From: Anaerolineae bacterium
Lineage (GTDB): Bacteria > Chloroflexota > Anaerolineae > 4572-78 > J111
DNA: 14,560 nucleotides
Direction of reading: 5' to 3'
Assembly: GCA_020433835.1 (NCBI GenBank)
Contig: JAGRBY010000116.1
Span: 1 to 14,560, forward strand
Every line of letters begins with the position of its first letter. Positions within the stretch are counted from its first letter, which is position 1. The notes beneath the pieces are model-generated. The model made no database searches. It saw nothing but the letters and a program-made list of their open reading frames with translations, and was not told the origin of the DNA. Below are positions 1 to 7,541 of the stretch, one piece after another. The position numbers were made by a program, and so were the translations under genes.

Positions 1-1944
1 CAGACGGCTGACACTGTGCCGCTCCTGGTATTCGCTCATGTCGATGCGAACCATGTTGCCTTCATCATCGAATAGGAACTCGGCCAAAGCACGAGCCAAT
101 TCGGTTTTACCGACACCTGTCGGTCCCAAAAAGATGAAGCTGCCGATAGGTCGATTTGGATCTTGCAGGCCGGCCCGGCTGCGGCGAACGGCGTTAGCCA
201 CCGCGGCGATGGCCTCATCTTGACCGACCACACGGTTATGCAGCCGATCTTCCATCTTGAGTAGCTTTTCGACTTCGCCTTCCATCAGTTTCGAAACCGG
301 AATATTCGTCCAGCGCGATACAACCTGGGCGATTTGTTCGGCATCGACCTCTTCTTGCAGCAGTGAGCCGTGCGATTGCAGTTCGTTCAGCTTTTGTTCT
401 TGGGCCTGAACTTTGCCTTCCAATTCGCGCAGCGTGCCGTAGCGTAGGCGCGATGCCGTTTCCAGATCGGCAGCGCGTTCGGCCTGTTCAATCTCGATGC
501 GGGTTTGCTCGACCTGTTCTTTGAGCTGGCGCATCTCATGAATGGCGTTCTTTTCGTTTTCCCACTGCACGGTGAGTGCCTGGCTGTCTTCGCGCAGATC
601 ACTGAGTTCAACTTCCAATTTTTCGAGCCGTTCCTGGCTGGCCTTGTCTTTTTCCTTCTTCAAAGCTTCGCGTTCGATCTCAAGCTGCATAATGGCCCGG
701 TCAACGGCATCGAGCTGAGTTGGTTTGCTGTCAATTTCGGTGCGCAGCCGGGCTGCGGCTTCGTCGATGAGATCGATGGCCTTATCGGGTAGAAATCGAT
801 CTGAGATATAGCGATGGCTCAAGACCGCCGCCGCGATAGCCGCGCTGTCTTGGATACGCACGCCGTGATGCACTTCGTAGCGCTCTTTCAGGCCGCGCAG
901 AATGCTGATGGTATCTTCCACGCTGGGTTCATCGACCAGAACCGGCTGGAAGCGGCGTTCCAATGCAGCGTCTTTTTCGACGTATTTGCGATACTCATCA
1001 AGCGTGGTCGCGCCAATGGTGTGCAGCTCGCCTCGGGCCAGCATCGGTTTGAGCATATTGCCGGCGTCCATGGCACCTTCGGCTGCGCCGGCACCGACTA
1101 CGGTGTGCAGCTCGTCAATGAAGAGGATGATTTGGCCGTCGCTGCCGGTAACTTCTTGCAGTACGGCTTTGAGACGCTCTTCAAATTCGCCGCGATATTT
1201 GGCTCCGGCGACCAACGACCCCATATCGAGGGCCACAATCTTTTTATTTTTCAGCCCTTCGGGTACGTCGCCACGAATGATGCGTTGGGCCAGCCCTTCG
1301 ACGATGGCGGTTTTGCCCACGCCGGGATCGCCAATGAGGACCGGGTTATTTTTGGTGCGGCGACTGAGCACCTGCACCACGCGCCGAATTTCGTTGTCGC
1401 GGCCGATGACGGGATCGAGTTTGCCTTTTTGAGCCAGGTCGGTCAGGTCACGGCCATATTTGAGCAGGGCTTCGTAGGTGCCTTCCGGGTTTTGGCTGGT
1501 GACACGCTGATTGCCGCGAATGCGGGTGAGCGCTTGCAGGACGGCGTCATGGGTGATGCCGTAACGCTGTAAAAGCTGGGCGGCTTTATCGCCGGAGTTG
1601 GTAATAGCCAGCAGCAAATGCTCGGTTGATAGATAATCGTCCTTCATCTTTTCGGCCAGCTTTTCGGCATCGCGTAGAACGTTGTTGAGCGCACGGGAGA
1701 GGCCGGGGTTGGAGCCGCCGTATACTTTGGCCCCGCTTTGCAGTTCGGTTTGTAGGACTTGGACGAGTGTGTCGGGATTGACAGAAAGATGGCGGGTAAT
1801 TTGCGGCACAACGCCACCTTCCTGCACCATCAAAGCCAGGAGCAGGTGGTAAGGTTGAATCTCGCTGTGATTGTATTCTTCAGCCAGTCGCTGTGCTTGC
1901 AGTACGGCTTCTTGGGCTTTTTCAGTAAATTTATTTAGGTTCAT
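1..1944 (-). CDS. clpB: ATP-dependent disaggregase ClpB (C-terminus cut by window edge)
   Basis: ClpB is a hexameric AAA+ chaperone in the cytoplasm that pulls proteins out of aggregates together with DnaK/DnaJ/GrpE. Reading from 1944 gives 648 codons open to the window edge; the family is usually about 850-870 residues, so roughly the last 210 are missing. In order: the double Clp-N repeat (about 1-145), the first AAA+ module with Walker A GDPGVGKT at 205-212 and Walker B ending in FIDELH, the coiled-coil middle domain (about 400-520, Glu/Lys/Gln-rich), and the second AAA+ module with Walker A GPTGVGKT at 607-614. The long middle domain separates ClpB from ClpA/ClpC. The start is supported by GGAGG (1954-1958) nine bases upstream. 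No CIRCE-type or HAIR-type heat-shock operator was found upstream. The neighbour upstream is divergent (a hybrid kinase), so clpB has its own promoter in the 1945-2227 gap. Confidence 0.97.
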   Translation of the reverse strand, partial: MNLNKFTEKAQEAVLQAQRLAEEYNHSEIQPYHLLLALMVQEGGVVPQITRHLSVNPDTLVQVLQTELQSGAKVYGGSNPGLSRALNNVLRDAEKLAEKMKDDYLSTEHLLLAITNSGDKAAQLLQRYGITHDAVLQALTRIRGNQRVTSQNPEGTYEALLKYGRDLTDLAQKGKLDPVIGRDNEIRRVVQVLSRRTKNNPVLIGDPGVGKTAIVEGLAQRIIRGDVPEGLKNKKIVALDMGSLVAGAKYRGEFEERLKAVLQEVTGSDGQIILFIDELHTVVGAGAAEGAMDAGNMLKPMLARGELHTIGATTLDEYRKYVEKDAALERRFQPVLVDEPSVEDTISILRGLKERYEVHHGVRIQDSAAIAAAVLSHRYISDRFLPDKAIDLIDEAAARLRTEIDSKPTQLDAVDRAIMQLEIEREALKKEKDKASQERLEKLEVELSDLREDSQALTVQWENEKNAIHEMRQLKEQVEQTRIEIEQAERAADLETASRLRYGTLRELEGKVQAQEQKLNELQSHGSLLQEEVDAEQIAQVVSRWTNIPVSKLMEGEVEKLLKMEDRLHNRVVGQDEAIAAVANAVRRSRAGLQDPNRPIGSFIFLGPTGVGKTELARALAEFLFDDEGNMVRIDMSEYQERHSVSRL

Positions 1945-2176
1945 AGAGCTTATCCTCCGTGTTGTAAGGATGGATGGTATTTTGATGCACTGTATTGTTT
2001 GTACAACCTCCGTCGCAGGCGATAGGGGAAAGGAGATGCGCTTTATATGGCGCTATGGGCTGAACAGGTCTTTCAGACGGTGGAGGTGCATGTTTTGCAT
2101 AGAATATATGCCTTAACTATACGTCATGACTGTTAGAATTGTAATAGAGATGTGTTAGCAGGGTATAAGAGAGTAA

Positions 2177-2204
2177 TTGTGATTTATGCGGGCCTTGGTA
2201 CAAT
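2177..2204 (+). promoter_or_regulatory. Candidate sigma-70-type promoter upstream of the MITE-like element
   Basis: TTGTGA (2177-2182) and TACAAT (2199-2204) are separated by 16 bases on the plus strand. If used, transcription would start near 2211, run through the inverted-repeat element, and reach the kinase gene after about 450 bases. The -35 hexamer is only a partial match and A/T-rich gaps produce such pairs by chance. Confidence 0.3.
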
Positions 2205-2227
2205 GACATAGTCTCGTTTTACATCAA

Positions 2228-2349
2228 CAGGACTTACGCAAAAGGCAGGTGACAGTCACTTATTGGTTGTAAATTGGCTTTGGATTAGCCCAAATAAGTT
2301 GATTTAGGGTGTCCAAGTGACTGTCACCTTTATAACTGCATAAGTCCTG
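2228..2349. mobile_element. MITE-like non-autonomous element with nested inverted repeats
   Basis: The element is 122 bases with no coding capacity. Its ends are CAGGACTTACGCA (2228-2240) and, inverted, TGCATAAGTCCTG (2337-2349), matching at 12 of 13 positions. Just inside lie AGGTGACAGTCACTT on the left (2248-2262) and its perfect 15-base reverse complement on the right (2315-2329). Ends of the AGGACTTACGCA type are, from memory, common at insertion-sequence termini, so a derivative mobilised by a full-length element elsewhere in the genome is likely. ATCA occurs close to both ends (2223-2226 and 2350-2353) but is not flush on the left, so a target-site duplication is not proven. The same inner stem recurs at 5710-5743. 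Confidence 0.6.
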
Positions 2350-2390
2350 ATCAGATAGCTCACCTTTTTTCTTGCTCTAATTGTGAAGCA

Positions 2391-2441
2391 AAGGAGGTAC
2401 GTTTGCGATGGGATAAGGCTGCGGTTTGTTTTCACGGCTAA
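2391..2441 (+). other. Strong Shine-Dalgarno motif with only mini reading frames behind it
   Basis: AAGGAGG at 2391-2397 is a near-perfect ribosome-binding site. The ATG at 2408 is followed after one codon by TAA (2414-2416). A TTG at 2403 opens a frame of 12 codons ending at TAA 2439-2441. GCAAA (2388-2392) can pair with TTTGC (2402-2406), placing part of the motif in a hairpin loop. It may be a leader peptide, a structured regulatory RNA, or the remnant of a decayed gene next to the inserted repeat element. The motif is seen; any function is a guess. Confidence 0.25.
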
Positions 2442-2604
2442 TATCGTCCTATTTAGCGCTTTCTGAATGGGATAGAAATAACAATGTGGTTGGTTAGTCG
2501 TAAAAGATTTGATCGTTTGCATGACAAATTACCCATTGTTTTTGTGAGGGGATATGTCGAAATATTAGGTGAGACGGTATAGGTTTTATTGATTGTATCT
2601 ATGC

Positions 2605-2632
2605 TTGTGTTCCGCCGCTTGTTTTGTATAAG
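2605..2632 (+). promoter_or_regulatory. Candidate promoter of the hybrid kinase gene
   Basis: TTGTGT (2605-2610) and TATAAG (2627-2632) are spaced by 16 bases and lie just upstream of the kinase start. The -10 matches consensus at five of six positions and the -35 is weak. Transcription would begin near 2639, giving a very short leader of about 23 bases. Confidence 0.35.
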
Positions 2633-2661
2633 ACGGTGGGGGCAAGCTTTATCGATGAGTT

Positions 2662-5600
2662 ATGATTATGGGAAAAACGTTGCATTCCCCTCAAATGGAT
2701 AGAGATCAAGCCCGATTGTTTTATGAGATAAGCCGCGATTTGGCTTCAGCTTCGACTCCCCATGAGCTACTAGCGGTTATGGTCAATTACGTGCGTGAAC
2801 CGGAGTTGCACGTGGCTACCTTGTGCCATCTTGAGGTTGATGACAACAATAAGCCGCGCTGGATGGAAATTTTGGCTTCTTGGGAGCGGTCCGGTGGTTC
2901 AAAAACTGTTGGGCATCGGGTTCTGCTTGATGATTTTCCATTTGCACGATTATGGATCGACCGGCCGGAAGAAGCGGTGTTTGTGAGTGATATAGCCACT
3001 GATCCAAGAGTTGATGTTAATACGCGACAATATATAAATCCCTATACGGTAAGGGCTATTGTTTTAATCCCTCTCTACCTGGCGGGTCAATGGATTGGGT
3101 TATTAACGCTCAATTGGTCTGAACCTCAAGAATTTGAGCCAGGTGTGGAATACCTTTATCAGGCCATTGGCATGCAGATGGCGGCTATTTTACGCAATTG
3201 GCATTGGGTTGAGCTTATTCAGGCCGAAGCCCGCGGGCTGACTCAAGATAATGAGCGCTTTCAGGTTATGGTTGAAAAATCATCGGACATGTTTGGCCTT
3301 GTTTCGGGTGAGGGGGTCATCCAATATACTAGCCCATCTATCAAGGCTATTATGGGATTTCGCCCGGAGGAGCTTATTGGTCGCACGGTATTTGAATTTG
3401 TCCATCCTGATGAGCTTTTGCCTCTTCAAGAAAAGTTGAAGCAGCTTTTGGATAAATTAAAGCAGGTGATTGAAACGGAGTTTCGTTTTCGAACCGCTGA
3501 TGGGGAGTGGCGGTATCTAGAATTACGCGGCCAAAGTTTTCTGCATTTGCCGGAGATTAATGGCATCATCTTTAACGCCCGCGATGTTACCGAACGTAAA
3601 ATATCGGAAGCAATGAATGGCGAGCTTAATCGTCGGCTTCTGACCTTGCAAACAGCCAGTGCAATGCTTACCGCCAGTTTGGATAGCGAACAAATTCTGG
3701 TTATGCTCGCCCATGAAATGGTAAATCTTTTAGCGATGCGTGGCTGCGCGATTCATGAGTGGCTGGTTGAGGAAACCGCTATCGTGTTGCGGACTGCTTT
3801 CTCTTTAAATAAAGATGCTATTATTGATCCTATAGGAACAATCTATAAATTGTCCGATTTTCCGATGACCGAAAAAGTTTTGCTTTATGGGCATATTGAG
3901 CAATTGTGGATTAACCAAGGTGACATTCACGCCAGTGAATTAAATTATATGGAAGCAAGTAATATCCAGACACAAATTATGGTACCGATGAAACTTAAAG
4001 AAAAGGCCATCGGTTTGATCGAGGTCTGGGATACGCGGGGTGAGCATCTTTATTCGGAGGAGTTGCTTGAATTAGCGCAGTTATTGGCTAATCATGCCAC
4101 CATTGCCATTGAAAATGCCCGACTATTTGAACAGGCTCAGCAAGAAATTGCCGATCGTCAACGAACGGAAGACGCGCTGCGTCAGAGCGAAGCCAGAAAT
4201 CAGGCATTGCTTAACGCCATTCCAGACATTATGATCCGGCGCAAACGAGATGGTACGTATCTTGATGTACGTGCTAATCCTAATAGTTCAATTGTGTCCG
4301 CTGAGGACATGATTGGCAAAAAAGTGAGAGATGTGATTCCGTCGTCGGCCCCGCAGTCCGAATTAATGATGCAGGCCACTGAACGAGCGCTCGAAACAGG
4401 TGAAATGCAGGTCATTGAATATCAACTTGTGTTGCACGGTGAGACAAAAGATTTTGAAGTGCGGACTGTTCCCAGTGGTCAAGATGAGGTTATTTCTATT
4501 ATTCGTGATGTTACTAAAGAAAAACAGCTAGAAGCCCAACTGCGCCAGGCGCATAAAATGGAAGCTATTGGTCAGTTGGCCGCCGGTATTGCCCATGATT
4601 TTAACAATATTTTAACTACTATTCTGGGATATGCGGAGTTACTTAGTATCGATCCGTCTTTGTCAGAAGCCGCCAAACAAGATCTTGAGCGTATTCTACG
4701 ACAGGGGCAGCGTGCTGCTCACCTTGTAAAGCAAATCTTAGATTTTGCTCGTCAAAGTAAGATCCAAAAACAGTATATGGATCTCAAAGCGCAGATGCAG
4801 GAGACGATTACCCAGCTGCTTGATCGAACCCTGCCCGAAAATATTTCCGTCGATTTTACGGTAAAACCGGGCCAATATTGGATAACCGCCGACCCGGCCC
4901 AACTTCAGCAAGTATTTATTAATTTGGCGCTTAATTCTCGAGATGCTATGTCTCAAGGCGGCAACTTATATTTTCGTTTATCTCAACAAATTTTTACACA
5001 AGAAGATGCACTCCCCTTGCCCGAAATGACGTTGGGCGAGTGGATGCAGATCATCATTGCCGATACCGGCGCAGGAATTTATCCAAATATTGTACCCTAT
5101 ATTTTTGATCCATTCTTTACGACCAAAGAAGTCGGTAAAGGAACAGGGTTAGGATTAGCTCAGGTTTTTGGTATTATTAAAAATCATAAAGGACATATTA
5201 CTGTGAATAGTCGCGTTGGTGAAGGTACAACGTTTACTATTTATCTTCCGTCCGCAACCGTGCTTGAATTTGAGGATCAACCGGTTGAGCCGCAGGACAA
5301 AATGCCGATATCTGGCAAACAGACCATCCTTTTGGTTGAGGATGAGGTTGCCGTTTTGGAAACGCTTGAACAGATGCTCTTACAATTGGGGTATAATGTT
5401 CTAACCGCAACAAACGGCCTTAAAGGGATTGATATATATAAACAATACAAGAATAGTATCGATCTTGTGCTTACCGATGCAACGATGCCGGAGATGGGGG
5501 GCTTTGAATTGAGACGGCAAGTTCGACAGCTTCGAGTAGATGCAAAAGTAGTTATTATTAGTGGGTATCCACCCGATGTCGATAAAGATATGCAACAAGA

Positions 5601-5673
5601 ATCGGCTTCCATGTGGTTGCAGAAGCCCATTTCTTTGAAGAAATTGAAGGAAACACTTGAACAGGCTTTTTGA
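2662..5673 (+). CDS. Soluble hybrid sensor histidine kinase, GAF-PAS-GAF-PAS-HisKA-HATPase-REC
   Basis: This 1003-residue two-component protein should sense a cytoplasmic signal, phosphorylate itself on His and pass the phosphate to its own receiver domain. No signal peptide or membrane segment is visible. Domains in order: GAF (about 15-178), PAS (about 198-312, ending in the typical DVTERK linker), GAF (about 325-485), a short coiled coil, PAS (about 508-620), HisKA with H645 in the AHDFNN motif, HATPase with N754/N758 (N box), DTGAG 801-805 and GKGTGLGL 825-832, and a C-terminal receiver with acidic E893/D894, phosphoacceptor D939 and K988. All catalytic residues are present. There is no DNA-binding or enzymatic output domain, so a partner protein (phosphotransfer protein or second receiver) is expected. 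The start is uncertain: ATG 2662, ATG 2668 and ATG 2698 are all in frame and none has a good ribosome-binding site. It is the only plus-strand gene and is probably monocistronic. The ligand cannot be read from the sequence. Confidence 0.93.
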   Translation: MIMGKTLHSPQMDRDQARLFYEISRDLASASTPHELLAVMVNYVREPELHVATLCHLEVDDNNKPRWMEILASWERSGGSKTVGHRVLLDDFPFARLWIDRPEEAVFVSDIATDPRVDVNTRQYINPYTVRAIVLIPLYLAGQWIGLLTLNWSEPQEFEPGVEYLYQAIGMQMAAILRNWHWVELIQAEARGLTQDNERFQVMVEKSSDMFGLVSGEGVIQYTSPSIKAIMGFRPEELIGRTVFEFVHPDELLPLQEKLKQLLDKLKQVIETEFRFRTADGEWRYLELRGQSFLHLPEINGIIFNARDVTERKISEAMNGELNRRLLTLQTASAMLTASLDSEQILVMLAHEMVNLLAMRGCAIHEWLVEETAIVLRTAFSLNKDAIIDPIGTIYKLSDFPMTEKVLLYGHIEQLWINQGDIHASELNYMEASNIQTQIMVPMKLKEKAIGLIEVWDTRGEHLYSEELLELAQLLANHATIAIENARLFEQAQQEIADRQRTEDALRQSEARNQALLNAIPDIMIRRKRDGTYLDVRANPNSSIVSAEDMIGKKVRDVIPSSAPQSELMMQATERALETGEMQVIEYQLVLHGETKDFEVRTVPSGQDEVISIIRDVTKEKQLEAQLRQAHKMEAIGQLAAGIAHDFNNILTTILGYAELLSIDPSLSEAAKQDLERILRQGQRAAHLVKQILDFARQSKIQKQYMDLKAQMQETITQLLDRTLPENISVDFTVKPGQYWITADPAQLQQVFINLALNSRDAMSQGGNLYFRLSQQIFTQEDALPLPEMTLGEWMQIIIADTGAGIYPNIVPYIFDPFFTTKEVGKGTGLGLAQVFGIIKNHKGHITVNSRVGEGTTFTIYLPSATVLEFEDQPVEPQDKMPISGKQTILLVEDEVAVLETLEQMLLQLGYNVLTATNGLKGIDIYKQYKNSIDLVLTDATMPEMGGFELRRQVRQLRVDAKVVIISGYPPDVDKDMQQESASMWLQKPISLKKLKETLEQAF

Positions 5674-5709
5674 TTTTTTGTTTTAACGCTTGTTTTTTTG
5701 CTGAAGGCC

Positions 5710-5750
5710 AGGTGACAGCCGCTCTTTTAAGTGACTGTCACCTTTTTATT
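5710..5750 (+). terminator. Rho-independent terminator built from a dispersed palindromic repeat
   Basis: AGGTGACAG (5710-5718) and CTGTCACCT (5735-5743) form a nine-pair perfect stem. The inner bases CCGCTC/AAGTGA add partial pairing around a TTTT loop, and a T-rich tail (CCTTTTTATT) follows. It lies 36 bases after the hybrid kinase stop and before the convergent J-protein gene. The T-tract serves the plus strand only; read from the minus strand the hairpin is followed by GGCCTTCAGC, with no U-tract. The right arm is identical to the inner arm of the MITE-like element at 2315-2329. Confidence 0.75.
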
Positions 5751-5767
5751 GTCTTCATTATCGGTGT

Positions 5768-6742
5768 TTAAAGTGAGCTTAAATCGCGCAATTTTTCGAA
5801 CAAGGCTCGTTGTTCAGGCGTGATTTTGGTTGGTAGTTGAACCTCAAGCTGGGCATAGAGATCGCCAAATTCGTTTTTATGGCGAAGTTTCGGCATGCCT
5901 TTGCCGCGCAGCCGGAATTTTTGTCCGTTTTGGGCACCGGCTGGGATTTTTAAGTTAACCTCGCCTGTCATAGTCGGCACGCGGACTTCGCCGCCTAAGA
6001 CCGCGGTGTAAAGATCGACCGGCACCGAGACGTGCAAGTTATCCCCTCTACGTTCAAAACGGGGATCGTGCGCCACGTGAACTTTCAAGTAGAGATCGCC
6101 AGATTGGCCGCCGTAACTGGCATAGCCTTCGCCCCGCATACGAACTTTGGTTCCGGTTTTGGCTCCGGCTGGAATTTTTACTTCCAGGCGGCGTCCATCT
6201 TTGTTAAGTAAGCGGGTGGTACCATGGTAGGCTTCGGTTAAACTGATTTCCAATTCTTGTTCAATATCTTGCCCTATTTGACCCTGAGGCTGGCTGCGGA
6301 AACCGCTTTGAGCGGCACCAGGGGTTGCCCCCATATTGCCAAAAATCGCATTAAAGAAATCGGAAAAGGCACCGCCACCGCTGCCAAATAGATCATTGAG
6401 ATCATCTGCACCATACTGAACGCGTACGCGAGGGCCTCCCGGACCATTCGTGGCACCGCCCATGCCGCCCATCCACTGGCTCCAGTCGAAGCCACCGGCT
6501 TGGCCGGCTTGTTCCCACCGCCGCCAGTCCGCGCCGAGCTGGTCATATTTCTTCCGTTTTTCCGCATCGCCAAGAACTTCATAGGCTTCATTTACTTCTT
6601 TAAAGCGCGCTTCGGCGCTGGGATTATCGGGATTGACATCCGGGTGATATTGCCGTGCCAGCTTGCGATAGGCCGATTTTATCTCTTTCTCTGATGCGCT
6701 TTTGCTTACACCGAGCGTTTTATAGTAATCTTTGTATTCCAT
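5768..6742 (-). CDS. cbpA: CbpA-type (class B) DnaJ co-chaperone
   Basis: J-proteins deliver substrates to DnaK and stimulate its ATPase. The 324-residue product has an N-terminal J-domain (about 1-70) with the catalytic HPD at 33-35, a Gly/Phe/Trp-rich linker (about 75-150), and the two beta-sandwich substrate-binding domains of the DnaJ C-terminus (about 158-310). The zinc-finger repeats of classical DnaJ are absent and no cysteine is visible, so this is a class B protein like E. coli CbpA rather than housekeeping DnaJ. The start was set at ATG 6742 because it opens directly onto the J-domain (MEYKDYYKTLGV). GTG 6748 is an equal rival, lying six bases after GGAG. A TTG at 6760 also extends the frame but overlaps that ribosome-binding site. 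The gene follows grpE by 32 bases and is almost certainly in its operon. Confidence 0.93.
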   Translation of the reverse strand: MEYKDYYKTLGVSKSASEKEIKSAYRKLARQYHPDVNPDNPSAEARFKEVNEAYEVLGDAEKRKKYDQLGADWRRWEQAGQAGGFDWSQWMGGMGGATNGPGGPRVRVQYGADDLNDLFGSGGGAFSDFFNAIFGNMGATPGAAQSGFRSQPQGQIGQDIEQELEISLTEAYHGTTRLLNKDGRRLEVKIPAGAKTGTKVRMRGEGYASYGGQSGDLYLKVHVAHDPRFERRGDNLHVSVPVDLYTAVLGGEVRVPTMTGEVNLKIPAGAQNGQKFRLRGKGMPKLRHKNEFGDLYAQLEVQLPTKITPEQRALFEKLRDLSSL

Positions 6743-6774
6743 TGGCACGTTTTTCTCCAAATATGTTGTAAATT

Positions 6775-7446
6775 TCAGGCCGATACAATAACTTTAGCCG
6801 GCCTAAGTAATTTGTCGTTCAGCGTGTAACCGGCTTCTACCTCTTGTACGATGGTATCAGGGGCTGCATCGCTGCTTATGATCGCCAAAGCTTCGTGATA
6901 GCTGGGATCAAAAGGTTGTCCTACAGTTTCAACCCGGACAACACCTTCTGCTTCCAAGACCCGCAGCATTTCGCGGTGCGTCAGATCGACACCCTGGCGT
7001 AAATTGTCATCTTCTGTCTCGTTGTGATTCAATGCGCGTGATAGATTGTCGACCACCGGTAAAAATAAGCGCAGCAGGCGTTCTCGTTCTTTGTCGCCTG
7101 CTTCTTCAGCTTGGCGCCGCTGTCGCTTGCGGAAGTTGTCCATATCCGCCTGCAATTGCGTAGCGATATTTTGCCAGTTTGTTTCCGGTTTTGGGTCAGT
7201 AGCTGGTGTTGATGCTTGAGACCTTGTCGGTTCTGATTGATGATTTTCAACCGGTGCCGGTCGCTGGCGATGTCTAATCGACTCATTCGGTATCAAGGGT
7301 TCTGCTTGAACCGAAGATTGTGCCGGTGCAATATGAGTCGGTTCTACCGTGCGATTTTCCTCGAACGGGTTGTATCTTTCAGCAAAACCCGTGCGTCGAA
7401 CAGGAACGCGACGAACGGGGCGTCTTCCGTATGGATATTGTAGCAT
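6775..7446 (-). CDS. grpE: Nucleotide exchange factor GrpE with a long basic N-terminal extension
   Basis: GrpE releases ADP from DnaK and resets the chaperone cycle. Residues about 92-165 form the long dimerisation helix region (with VVDNLSRAL at 131-139), and 166-223 carry the C-terminal beta-domain with FDPSYHEA (179-186) and the closing DKLLRPAKVIV. The first 90 residues are unusual: instead of the common acidic tail there is an Arg-rich start (seven Arg within residues 8-24) and then a Pro/Gln/Ser/Thr-rich, probably disordered segment. ATG 7446 is supported by GGAG seven bases upstream. It leads a two-gene operon with the J-protein; dnaK is not in the window. A TATTAT box (7483-7488) lies upstream, but its best -35 partner is poorly spaced (19 bases), so no promoter is claimed. 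Confidence 0.94.
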   Translation of the reverse strand: MLQYPYGRRPVRRVPVRRTGFAERYNPFEENRTVEPTHIAPAQSSVQAEPLIPNESIRHRQRPAPVENHQSEPTRSQASTPATDPKPETNWQNIATQLQADMDNFRKRQRRQAEEAGDKERERLLRLFLPVVDNLSRALNHNETEDDNLRQGVDLTHREMLRVLEAEGVVRVETVGQPFDPSYHEALAIISSDAAPDTIVQEVEAGYTLNDKLLRPAKVIVSA

Positions 7447-7541
7447 AGTCGTTCTCCAAAATAAACAGTTAGGTACGCTTCCATAATATGCTATTTGTGT
7501 TAGATTTGTATCAGAGAAATAGTAGATTTTTGTTAACGGGG

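Larger units (their letters stand above)
1945..2661. other. Gene-poor divergent intergenic region (717 bases)
   Basis: This stretch separates the divergent clpB and hybrid-kinase genes. It holds the clpB ribosome-binding site, an unidentified clpB promoter (no clear -35/-10 pair could be fixed on the minus strand), a MITE-like inverted-repeat element at 2228-2349, two candidate plus-strand promoters, and a strong Shine-Dalgarno motif at 2391-2397 that leads only into tiny reading frames. The few open frames of 70-80 codons here have low-complexity, improbable translations, and one runs straight through the inverted repeats, so none is called as a gene. No tRNA, rRNA or recognisable riboswitch was seen. 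Confidence 0.7.

Noticed and set aside
814..1572. Plus-strand open frame of 252 codons
   Set aside because: It is antisense to clpB, whose frame is unbroken with all AAA+ motifs; the translation shows no recognisable domain.
1871..2116. Plus-strand open frame of 81 codons
   Set aside because: Its first part is antisense to the start of clpB and the rest is non-coding leader; composition is unlike a protein.
1945..2220. CIRCE or HspR-type heat-shock operator upstream of clpB
   Set aside because: I searched by eye for TTAGCACTC-N9-GAGTGCTAA and CTTGAGT-N7-ACTCAAG patterns; nothing close enough was found.
2304..2522. Minus-strand open frame of 72 codons
   Set aside because: It begins in low-complexity sequence and reads into the inverted repeats of the MITE-like element; no homology or good start signal.
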